The notes under the pieces were generated by a model, which did no database searches, was not told the DNA's origin, and was given only the letters and a program-made list of their open reading frames with translations. Made by a program: the position numbers and the translations under genes. Shown here piece after piece: positions 8,420 through 16,148 of a stretch of 64,000 nt of DNA. This stretch comes from Natrinema amylolyticus_A (GTDB taxonomy: Archaea; Halobacteriota; Halobacteria; Halobacteriales; Natrialbaceae): NCBI RefSeq assembly GCF_042678045.1, contig NZ_JBHUDI010000004.1, positions 186,001-250,000 of the forward strand, written 5' to 3'. Position 1 is the stretch's first letter; each line of letters begins with the position of its first letter.

Positions 8420-9373
8420 CTACCGAGAAATACCCTCGCTGCTGTCTTTGACGACGGCCTCGACCTCGTCGGCGGTGACGAGGGCTGCATCGCCGGGAAT
8501 CGTCCGCTTGAGCGAGGCCGTCGCTGCGGCGTACTCGAGGGCGGTCGGCACGTCGTCGCCGTCGAGTCGCCGGGCGATGAATGCGCCGGTAAAGGCGTCG
8601 CCGGTGCCGATCGGATCGACAGTGTCGGTCTCGTAGGCCGCGTGGTCGTGGACGACGCTGTCGTGCCAGCCGACCGCGCCCTCCTCGCCGCGGGTGACGA
8701 CGACGGTGGTGAAGTCGTACTGGGAGCCGAGTTTGTGGGCGAGCTGGCGCGGGTCGCCCTCGAAGCCGAGGACGGTCCGGGCGTCGCGGGCGGCGATCAC
8801 GAGGATGTCGATGCCCGGAAACAGTTTCGTGAGCGTCTCTCTGGCCTCGTCGGGTGACCAGAGCTTGTTCCGGTAGTTGAAATCGAAGGCGGTCGACGTG
8901 CCGCCCTTGCGGGCTGCCTTGAGCAGGTTCAGCGTCGTGTCCCGTAGCGTCGTCGAGAGCGCGGGTGTGATCCCGGTCGTAAAGAACACCTGTGCGTCCT
9001 GGATCCGGTCGATGTCGAACTCGCGGGCTTCCGCAGTCGAGATGGCGGTGTTCTCCCGGTCGTAGATCACGTTCGTCCCGCGGGGCTCGCCCGCGTGCTC
9101 GAGGTAGTAGGTCCCCTGGCGACCGCGGTGGCTCCAGACGACGTCCGTCTCGATCCCGTGGCCTCGAAGTTCGCCGACGACGCGCCGACCGAGCGGCGTC
9201 TCGGGAACCTTCGACAGCCAGGTCGCCGACGCGCCCAGTCGACTCGCCGCGATGGCCACGTTGCTCTCTGCACCGCCGGCACGGACCTCGAGTTCATCGG
9301 CGTTCTCGAGGCGCTCGGAGTCCGGCGGCGATAGCCGGAGCATCGTCTCGCCAAAGGTGACGATGTCGCTCAC
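8420..9373 (-). CDS. kdgK: 2-keto-3-deoxygluconate kinase (PfkB family)
   Basis: The product of 317 residues is a PfkB/ribokinase-fold sugar kinase. It has the N-terminal substrate region FGETMLRLSPP and RAGGAESNVAIAASRLGA, the KDG-kinase-like TYYLEHAGEPR, and the C-terminal ATP signature PIGTGDAFTGAFIARRL with the catalytic Asp. KDG kinases phosphorylate 2-keto-3-deoxygluconate in the semi-phosphorylated Entner-Doudoroff route used by haloarchaea. The start is GTG at 9373 because the frame upstream opens only with TTG; a TATA-like gatataagtt at 9449-9458 would give a leader of about 50 bases. Fructokinase is a less likely alternative. Confidence 0.85.
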   Translation of the reverse strand: MSDIVTFGETMLRLSPPDSERLENADELEVRAGGAESNVAIAASRLGASATWLSKVPETPLGRRVVGELRGHGIETDVVWSHRGRQGTYYLEHAGEPRGTNVIYDRENTAISTAEAREFDIDRIQDAQVFFTTGITPALSTTLRDTTLNLLKAARKGGTSTAFDFNYRNKLWSPDEARETLTKLFPGIDILVIAARDARTVLGFEGDPRQLAHKLGSQYDFTTVVVTRGEEGAVGWHDSVVHDHAAYETDTVDPIGTGDAFTGAFIARRLDGDDVPTALEYAAATASLKRTIPGDAALVTADEVEAVVKDSSEGISR

Positions 9374-9540
9374 GAATCGACCACCCGGCTCGCGCGGCCG
9401 CAAACGACGGTGTGTCCTCCGGTCATAATTCTGTCAACGGATGGCAGCGATATAAGTTATGGCGGTCGTTCGGCGAATGAACCACTGGGTCGTCCGCTGG
9501 CGCTCGGTTTCGCCGTGTTGCGGTTGCGGTGGCCCTCGAG

Positions 9541-10617
9541 CTATCGCTTCCCGGTCAGCGGTGACGGGACCGACACGACCGTCGTTTCGCCGTCGCGCTC
9601 GCGGTCGACGTCGATCCCGAACTCCTCGAGCAGTGTACAGCCCGTCTCGACGTGGTCGGTCACGGCCGGGATTCGAACGCGCCCGCCGGCGACCGCGAGG
9701 ACGACCAGCAACTGGTCGGCCATGTGGCGGTCGACGGGGGCACTCCCCTCGAGAAAGCGGGTCGCGGCGTCGGCAGTATCCTCGCCGACGCGTTCGGCCG
9801 GCGTGCCGCGCTCGCCGAGCGCGGAGAAGCCAGCGACGCCGGTCCCGTGATCGAGTCGCACCACCAGCGCAGAGCCGGGACAGGCGCTTTCGGCGGTCGT
9901 CTCGCAGCGCTCTTCGAGGTCGGGTTCGGCATCGCGACCCAGCCGCTCGAGTGCGCCCTCTGCTTGCCGGTGGGCCACGTCGCGCTCGGCCAGCGACGCC
10001 GATTCGGTCGAATAGACCCGCAGTCCCTCGATCGGGCCGCGGTCGACGAGGTCGACCCGCTCGAGGTCCGAGGGCGCGAGCTGCAGCGTCGCCCGGCCGC
10101 CGCCAGCGGGGTAGAACCCCCGGCGGTCGATCTCGCAGGCGGCCGCGAGGCCGAACCGCCGGAGCAGGGGCAGTTTCACGTACCGAAGGTAATCCAGCGG
10201 TGGTGACCACGCCACGTCCGTCCCGCCGGTGACCGTCACCGACAGCGGCGACTCGAGGGCCGTCGCCAGCGGCAGGAGCGTCTCGAACAGCAGCGTCACG
10301 CTGCCCGCGGTCCCGATGTTGATTTCGTATTCGCCGCCTCCGAGTCGTCCGCGTCCCGTCCGATCACTATCCGTCTCGAGTCCCGGCTCGAACTCGATCG
10401 TTTCCGCACCGAGTTCGTCACCCGACACATCGGCGTCGCACACGTGGGTGATCGTCTCGAGGGCCGCCAGATGCTGGTGTGCCAGGCCCGGGTCTGGCCG
10501 GTCGCCGCGGACGTTCTCGAGGCGAACCGGCTCGTTCTCGAGGACCGACAGCGCGAGCGCGGTCCGGAGGAACTGGCCGCCGGCGCTCGAGCCATCGAGG
10601 ACGCGAGGGGTCGTCAT
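9541..10617 (-). CDS. rtcA: RNA 3'-terminal phosphate cyclase
   Basis: The 358-residue protein matches RtcA, which converts RNA 3'-phosphate ends to 2',3'-cyclic phosphates using ATP through an enzyme-AMP intermediate. Visible hallmarks are the start VLDGSSAGGQFLRTALALS, the GRGxxGGGE(Y/F)-like segment GRGRLGGGEYEINIG, the FYPAGGG motif and the C-terminal DRHMADQLLVVLAVAG, whose His is the nucleotidylated residue. The start at ATG 10617 matches the family; the longer open frame upstream overlaps repeat-like intergenic sequence. No RtcB gene is adjacent, so it is not in a repair operon here. Confidence 0.93.
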   Translation of the reverse strand: MTTPRVLDGSSAGGQFLRTALALSVLENEPVRLENVRGDRPDPGLAHQHLAALETITHVCDADVSGDELGAETIEFEPGLETDSDRTGRGRLGGGEYEINIGTAGSVTLLFETLLPLATALESPLSVTVTGGTDVAWSPPLDYLRYVKLPLLRRFGLAAACEIDRRGFYPAGGGRATLQLAPSDLERVDLVDRGPIEGLRVYSTESASLAERDVAHRQAEGALERLGRDAEPDLEERCETTAESACPGSALVVRLDHGTGVAGFSALGERGTPAERVGEDTADAATRFLEGSAPVDRHMADQLLVVLAVAGGRVRIPAVTDHVETGCTLLEEFGIDVDRERDGETTVVSVPSPLTGKR

Positions 10618-10865
10618 GGGTAGGGCTACGGGCTCGAGAATCCTATACTGTTGGACGCCGATCAGTGATCGCTCGCTTGCGCTACAGTGACAACTGAAAC
10701 GATTTACGTACCGATCGCACAGCAGTCGTGCGATCGGGTGTGCAGTGACGTTCAGTGGCACTATCGAGGGTTCGTCGACGGTGAAGAAGAAACGGCACCA
10801 GCGCGGTCGGTTTCACGGGGAAGGGCGCGCTGGACGTGACAATCGGTTCCCTGTGTAGGTGCCGA

Positions 10866-11489
10866 TCAGTCGTCGGCGACGTTCATCGTGTCGTGGGTGG
10901 CCGGCTTCGATTTGAGCGGCTGGCCGCCCAGCGGGAGGACTTCGGCGTCGAAGCTCCAGTTCGTCACTTCCGCGATACTGATGTAGAGTGCACCTGCGCC
11001 GGTGACCAGTCCGAGGTAGCCACCGAGCGTGACCAGCGACGCGATCCCGAGGATGTCGCCGAAGGCGAGCAGGAAGAACGTGATCGAGAGCACGAGGAAG
11101 ACGCTCCAGAGCGCCCAGTTGAGCTTGAACGTGCTGATCCACATGCCCACGGTGAAGAGGCCCCAGACGAGGAGGATCACACCGATCGCCTCTGCGCCAA
11201 CAGACGGGAGCAGTCCGTTGTGCGTCATCGTGATGAGGAGGCCAAACCAGATCCAGAACGCGCCGTAGCTGGTGAAGGCGGTCAGTCCGAAGGTGTTGCC
11301 TTCGTTGTACTCCAGCATCCCAACGAGCAACTGGACGAAACCGCCGAAGCCGAGGGCCATCGGAATAAGCGCCATTTCGAGTTCGAGACCAAAGAGTCCG
11401 GCATTGACGAGGCTCAGCACGATCGTCGTCAGGCTGAACGCTGCCAGGCCAAGGGGACCCGGGTTGCCGGTATTAGTATTTGCAGGCAT
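10866..11489 (-). CDS. Acetate uptake transporter (GPR1/FUN34/SatP family)
   Basis: This 207-residue protein has six membrane helices and the family signature NPGPLGLAAFSLTT near the N-terminus (the NPAPLGL motif of SatP/Ato1). It also has GMLEYNEGNTFGLTAFTSYG and ITFFLLAFG. Members move acetate or succinate with protons across the cytoplasmic membrane. The ATG at 11489 is used because the in-frame codon before it is TTG and because a TATA box (11514-11521) lies 27 bases upstream. It is a single gene flanked by a 445-bp AT-rich spacer. Confidence 0.9.
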   Translation of the reverse strand: MPANTNTGNPGPLGLAAFSLTTIVLSLVNAGLFGLELEMALIPMALGFGGFVQLLVGMLEYNEGNTFGLTAFTSYGAFWIWFGLLITMTHNGLLPSVGAEAIGVILLVWGLFTVGMWISTFKLNWALWSVFLVLSITFFLLAFGDILGIASLVTLGGYLGLVTGAGALYISIAEVTNWSFDAEVLPLGGQPLKSKPATHDTMNVADD

Positions 11490-11492
11490 CAA

Positions 11493-11934
11493 AACACCAT
11501 AGCGAATCCCAGGTTATAAAGCATGATGTTTGGACAAAAATGGTGACAAACTCTCGTAGTATACCGCGCTATTTGATTCCATATGGCACTACCGCATATG
11601 TCGGGTTATAATATATGATGCGAAACATCGATGCTGCGCTAGTGATTATCACTCTCGAAATTCGCACGAAAGATCGACGATATCGATCTCGATTTTGCAG
11701 TACGGGTCTAATGCAATTCACCTGATGGATATGTCGGCCACGTCTTCCCAAACGAGTAGCTGAATATCCAAGGAATATTATATACAGTATAAAACCTATC
11801 TGATAAGATGGCTCTGTCACCGGCGCCGGCCGTCTCCGGTTCCTCGCCTGTCGACAGCCGACAGATCGGGAAACCGCGGACGCCGCTTTCCACGTCGATG
11901 GGTTCCGGTTGGTGAATCTTTTCGGCACTTCGGA
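11493..11934. other. AT-rich gene-free spacer
   Basis: This spacer between two divergent transporter genes is noticeably richer in A and T than its surroundings. It holds the TATA box of the acetate-carrier gene (tttataac, minus strand, 11514-11521) and a stretch rich in TATATA at about 11777-11793 that could act as a promoter toward the MFS gene. I see no protein-like open frame and no repeat that I can match elsewhere in the window. Confidence 0.5.
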
Positions 11935-13272
11935 ATGCAGGATGGGGACATGCGACTCTGGCGCGATCCGCTTCGACGACGGTGGATTCTCTGGGCGACG
12001 ATGGGCACCGCCTTTCTACTCCTTAACGCGAGTCGGCTCTCGACTGCGGTGCTCGCGGAGGATCTCATGGCCGCGTTCGGAACGACGGGCGCGCAGTTGG
12101 GGACGCTTCACGCCGTCTTTTTCTGGGTGTACGCTGCGATGCAGATACCAACCGGCCTGCTGGCCGACCGCGTCGGTCCGCGACGCACGGCGACGATCGG
12201 CGCAGTGGTGATGAGCGTCGGCACGATCGGGTTCGCCGCGGCGAACTCGTATCTCGTGGCATTGCTCGGTCGCGGGCTCGTCGGCCTCGGCGGCAGCGTC
12301 ATCTTCGTCTGTATCCTCCGGTTCTGTGCAACCTGGTTTCGGGCCGACGAGTTCGCGACGATGAGCGGCCTGACGTTCACGCTCTCCGGGTTCGGCGGCG
12401 TCCTCGCGACGACCCCGCTGGCGATCGCCGTCGGTGCCGTCGGCTGGCGCGTCTCGATCGGGTCGCTGGGTGTGGCCGGCTTCGTCGCCGCCGTGGCTGT
12501 GTTTGCACTCGTCCGAGACACGCCCGCCCGGGCAGGATTCGAACCGCTCGAGGGCGTTCCCGAACCCAAGCCCCTTACCGGTGCGCAGCTTCGCTCGTCG
12601 CTCGCGGCCGTCGTCCGGGACCCGCTGGTCTGGGTCGTCTCGATTATGCTCTTCTGTATGACTGGCGTGAATCTCACCCTGTTCGGGCTCTGGGGAGTTC
12701 CCTACGTGGTGCAGGTGTACGACGTCTCCGTCACCACGGCGTCGACGATCACCCTGCTCGGGAGCGTCGGCATCATGATCGGATCCCCGGCGATCGGGTG
12801 GCTCTCGGACCGTCTCGAGCGCCGGATGGGGTTGATCGCGGTCGGCGGCGGCTGTTTCACGGCCTGTCTCGCCCTGATCGCGGCCGTCGGGCGGCCGCCG
12901 CTGGCCGTCGTGGGCGTGGTCTTTTTCCTGACTGGCTTCCTGCAGGGCGCGTTCCTGCTCAGCTACGCTGTCGTCAAGGAGCGCTACCCGAGTAATGCGA
13001 GCGGGATCTCGACCGGGACGATCAACTTCGGCGCGTTCGTCGGGGCTGCGGTCCTGCCGACGGTGATGGGCTGGGCACTCGATACCTACTGGACCGGCGA
13101 CCTCGTCAGTGGCGTCCGCGTCTACACGCCGCTTGGCTATCGGATCGCATTCGCCATCGCCACCGCTGCCGGGGCAGTCGCCTTCGGCTGTGCGATCTGG
13201 CTCTACCGGCACGAACGTCCGACAGTTCGGGACATCCGAGATACGAGCGCCAAGAAGCTCGGCGAAGAGTGA
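11935..13272 (+). CDS. MFS transporter
   Basis: The 445-residue protein has about 12 membrane helices. The motif GLLADRVGPRRTATIG after helix 2 and GWLSDRLERRMGLIAVG in the second half are the two MFS loop signatures, clearer than in the carrier at 232. The layout resembles the nitrate/hexuronate/anion-symporter branches, but no substrate can be assigned. Two starts are possible, ATG 11935 or ATG 11950 (MRLWRDPLRRRWILW); the second looks more natural because basic residues then lead directly into helix 1. It converges on mutL. Confidence 0.87.
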   Translation: MQDGDMRLWRDPLRRRWILWATMGTAFLLLNASRLSTAVLAEDLMAAFGTTGAQLGTLHAVFFWVYAAMQIPTGLLADRVGPRRTATIGAVVMSVGTIGFAAANSYLVALLGRGLVGLGGSVIFVCILRFCATWFRADEFATMSGLTFTLSGFGGVLATTPLAIAVGAVGWRVSIGSLGVAGFVAAVAVFALVRDTPARAGFEPLEGVPEPKPLTGAQLRSSLAAVVRDPLVWVVSIMLFCMTGVNLTLFGLWGVPYVVQVYDVSVTTASTITLLGSVGIMIGSPAIGWLSDRLERRMGLIAVGGGCFTACLALIAAVGRPPLAVVGVVFFLTGFLQGAFLLSYAVVKERYPSNASGISTGTINFGAFVGAAVLPTVMGWALDTYWTGDLVSGVRVYTPLGYRIAFAIATAAGAVAFGCAIWLYRHERPTVRDIRDTSAKKLGEE

Positions 13273-13309
13273 GACATGACGTCCCGACCCGTCGTCCGGT
13301 CGGCCCACC

Positions 13310-15517
13310 CTACTCGCCGTGACCGGGATAATCCCGCTCGAACCGCTCTTCGATCTCCGTTTCGTCGAATCGAACGATCACCGGCCGTCCGTGCGGACAG
13401 GCGTAGGGGTTCTCGCAACCGTCCAACGCCTCGAGCAGATCGATCACCGATCCCTCGGTCAGCGACGTGTTCCCCGTGATCGAGGGATAACAGGCCAGAT
13501 CGCCGAGGAACGCGTCGGCCAGCGCGTCGACCGTCTCCGCGCCCGCCTCGCGGTCACCTTCGACGAAGGAGGTGAGCACGTCCCGAAGCCGATCGGGATC
13601 GAGCGTCTTCTCGAGGACCGCAGGGACGGTCGTCACGGCGACCGTCCGGTCGTCGACACGATCGGCATAAAACCCCAGTCGCGAGAGCGCCTCTCGGTAG
13701 TGGGTGAAGGCTTCCGCCTCTGCGGCGGTCAACTCGAGTTCGACGGGCTCGGCGAGTGCCTGTGCGGTCGGATCGTCGGCGAACGCGTCCTGCAGGCGCT
13801 CGTAGTTGACCCGCTCGTCGGCAGCGTGCTGGTCGATCAAGACCAGTCCGTCGGGCGTCTCACAGACCAGATAGGTGTCGTGGAGCTGGCCCAGTACGCG
13901 CAACGGCGGCAGCGACTCGAACGCGGTCTCCTCGCCCGTCGCGGCCTCACCGGTCAGCGTCCGCTGTTCGGTGGCAGCCCTGAACGTGCGGTCTGCGTTG
14001 GCCGTCGCGTCGCGATCGGCCTGCGACTCGTCGTCTCGAGCCGCGGACGGGCTCGAATCGGCTGCCGTCGCCGTCGAACCGGCTGTCGTCTCGGCGTCCG
14101 TTCGGTGATCTCGATCCGTGCTCGGCTCCGTCGTGGTCGCCGACGACCGTTCTGACTCGCTTGTATCCGCTGTCGACCGCGACGTGCGCTCGGTGCTGGC
14201 ATCGGCCTCACTCGAGGAGGCCTCTGTGTCCGTACTCGCCGGTTCCGGGTCGGCGGGCGAGGGCGCGTCGTCCGTCCCGTCGTCGGCCGCTGGGGGTGCC
14301 GGGTCGCGTTCGTTGTTATCCGAGTTTCTGGCCGGCGTCGCAGCTCCAGTGCTGTGCTCGAGCGTCGTCGACTCGTAGTCGGGCGTCCCCGTCCCGGACC
14401 CACGATCACCGCCGGGCTCGACCTGTGCCTCGCCCGGTGCCGACCGGCCCCGTGGCGCACGCGACCGCAGCAGGCCGTGCTCGAGCAGCGCCGACTCGAC
14501 GGCGGCGTCGACCTGCCGGCGGACCGCATCGTCGTCGTCGAAGCGCACCTCTCGCTTGCGCGGGTGGACGTTCACGTCGACCGCGCCGCCGGGGGCTTCG
14601 AGGAAGAGCGTGACGAATGGATACCGGTCGCTACCCAGCTGTGTCCCATACGCGCCCATGATCCCCTCGCGGACGGCGTCGGCGGTCACGGCCCGGCCGT
14701 TAACGTACGTCGCGAGGTAGTCCCGACTCGAGCGATTCGTTTCGGGATGGGAGACGAGCCCCGAGACGGACTCGAGTGGCCCCGGCGGGAGTTCGTCGCC
14801 GTCGGCCTCGACGGGGATCATCGCAGAGGCGACCTCGCGGCCATACACCGAGAGCACGGCGGCCTGCAGGTCGCCCTGGCCGGTCGTCGCGAACACTTCG
14901 CGACCGTCGTGGGTCAACGAGACTGCGACATCGGGGTTCGCGAGTGCATAGCGCGTGACGACGCGGTTGACGTGGGCGAACTCCGTCGCCGTCGTCTTGA
15001 GGAACTTCCGGCGGGCGGGCGTGTTATAAAAGAGGTCGTCGACCTCGACGATCGTCCCCGCGGGACAGCCCGTCGGCTCGACGCTCGTCACCTCGCCGCC
15101 CTCGTAGACGAGTTCCGTCCCCGCGCCGTCGGCGTCGCGGGGGCGCGAACGGATCGTCAACCGCGACACCGAGCCGATCGTGTGCAACGCTTCGCCGCGA
15201 AAGCCGAGGGTTGCGACCCCCGACTCGAGGTCCTCGAGCCCGTCGATCTTGCTGGTCGTGTGCTCGCGGACGGCCGCTCGGAGGTCCGCCTCGGTCATCC
15301 CGTGGCCGTCGTCTGCGACCCGGATCAACTCAGTGCCGCCGTCCTCGACGGTGACGTCGACGCTCGAGGCGTCAGCGTCCAAACTGTTCTCGACCAGTTC
15401 CTTGACGGCGCTAGCGGGCCGTTCGACGACCTCGCCGGCGGCGATCCGGGCGACAGTGTCCTCGTCTAGCTGGTGGATCTCGGTCTCGTCCTGCGATGGG
15501 ATGCTCTCGTCGCTCAT
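13310..15517 (-). CDS. mutL: DNA mismatch repair protein MutL (endonuclease type)
   Basis: The 735-residue protein has the GHKL ATPase motifs ELVENSLDADAS, ADDGHGM and TLGFRGEAL in the first 110 residues. A long linker of about 170 residues rich in Ser, Thr, Asp and Glu follows (roughly 360-530), then a dimerisation/nuclease domain. That domain has DQHAADERVNYERL, matching the DQHA(x)2E(x)4E metal site of nicking MutL proteins, and ACPHGRPVIVRF, the second nuclease motif. It should therefore nick DNA itself after MutS recognition. The start at 15517 gives the standard N-terminus; the longer frame begins at 15574. mutS lies 630 bases away on the same strand. Confidence 0.95.
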   Translation of the reverse strand: MSDESIPSQDETEIHQLDEDTVARIAAGEVVERPASAVKELVENSLDADASSVDVTVEDGGTELIRVADDGHGMTEADLRAAVREHTTSKIDGLEDLESGVATLGFRGEALHTIGSVSRLTIRSRPRDADGAGTELVYEGGEVTSVEPTGCPAGTIVEVDDLFYNTPARRKFLKTTATEFAHVNRVVTRYALANPDVAVSLTHDGREVFATTGQGDLQAAVLSVYGREVASAMIPVEADGDELPPGPLESVSGLVSHPETNRSSRDYLATYVNGRAVTADAVREGIMGAYGTQLGSDRYPFVTLFLEAPGGAVDVNVHPRKREVRFDDDDAVRRQVDAAVESALLEHGLLRSRAPRGRSAPGEAQVEPGGDRGSGTGTPDYESTTLEHSTGAATPARNSDNNERDPAPPAADDGTDDAPSPADPEPASTDTEASSSEADASTERTSRSTADTSESERSSATTTEPSTDRDHRTDAETTAGSTATAADSSPSAARDDESQADRDATANADRTFRAATEQRTLTGEAATGEETAFESLPPLRVLGQLHDTYLVCETPDGLVLIDQHAADERVNYERLQDAFADDPTAQALAEPVELELTAAEAEAFTHYREALSRLGFYADRVDDRTVAVTTVPAVLEKTLDPDRLRDVLTSFVEGDREAGAETVDALADAFLGDLACYPSITGNTSLTEGSVIDLLEALDGCENPYACPHGRPVIVRFDETEIEERFERDYPGHGE

Positions 15518-15771
15518 GATAATGCGGCGTCGGTACGGCGATCGGTTTCGACGCCCGATGGTCTGCATATCCATACAGACGGCGTCTGGTTAGGTCTTAC
15601 GTCCCGACGGATCGGTTCGATCTTCCGAGCCTGGCGGCCCGCTCGGGGCATCCGCCGGGGATCGAGGACCGGCCCCTGCGACGTCGAATCCGGCACCGCA
15701 AACCGGTGAAAGAGCTAAGGGTCGTCCGGTGTTCGATACCGACGCCGAATCGGAGGGAGTGTTTCAAAACC

Positions 15772-15965
15772 ATGAGCAACTACACTGTTGAAGTACCCGA
15801 TGGGAGGAACGCGGAATTCGAATCGAGTGCGACGACCACGGCGAATCCGCGGAGTTCCAACCGGGGTATCGGAAGGTCGCGTTTCACTGCGAGGGCTGTG
15901 GCCTCGAGATCCAGATCGACCTCCACGACCTCTCCGAGTGGCGGGATCTGGGCGAACTGTGCTGA
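15772..15965 (+). pseudogene. Frameshifted small zinc-ribbon-like gene
   Basis: An ATG at 15772 opens MSNYTVEVPDGRNAEFE, after which the frame loses protein character. A different frame of the same strand picks up at about 15825 with ECDDHGESAEFQPGYRKV, FHCEGCGLEIQIDLHDLSEW and ends RDLGELC at TGA 15963-15965. Joined, they would make a compact protein of about 63 residues with Cys/His metal ligands. No start codon exists in the second frame between its upstream stop (15789) and 15825. One extra base or two fewer near 15822-15824 would restore a single frame. It is either a recently broken gene or a sequencing error. Confidence 0.6.
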
Positions 15966-16040
15966 CGGACGCCGCCTGGGCGGATATCGGCCGCCTCGAG
16001 CGAATGCGATGCTGACGGCTCGTCTCACCGAGTCGGCGGA

Positions 16041-16148
16041 ACGTACTGGACAGAAGTCAATACGAAGCCGGTCGCATGTATGCGGCCGTCATTTGGGGAC
16101 GGCCGCGAATTCGCGACCGGCTTCACATCGTTCTGTCCGGCAGTATCA
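16041..16148. repeat. About 110-bp palindromic repeat (family 2), mutS copy
   Basis: The right end, read on the minus strand, starts TGATACTGCCGGACAGAAC; the left end has tactggacagaag followed by tacgaagccggtcg. The same arms and the gaagccggtcg block recur at 49532-49641. The terminal TGA (16146-16148) is the stop codon of mutS. Confidence 0.7.

Noticed and set aside
10641..10690. Further family 2 repeat copy before rtcA (ctatactgttggac)
   Set aside because: Only one arm with modest similarity is visible and no matching inverted arm was found.
14100..14400. Possible tandem repeat in the mutL gene
   Set aside because: The region encodes the Ser/Thr/Asp/Glu linker of MutL; codon repetition explains the pattern.
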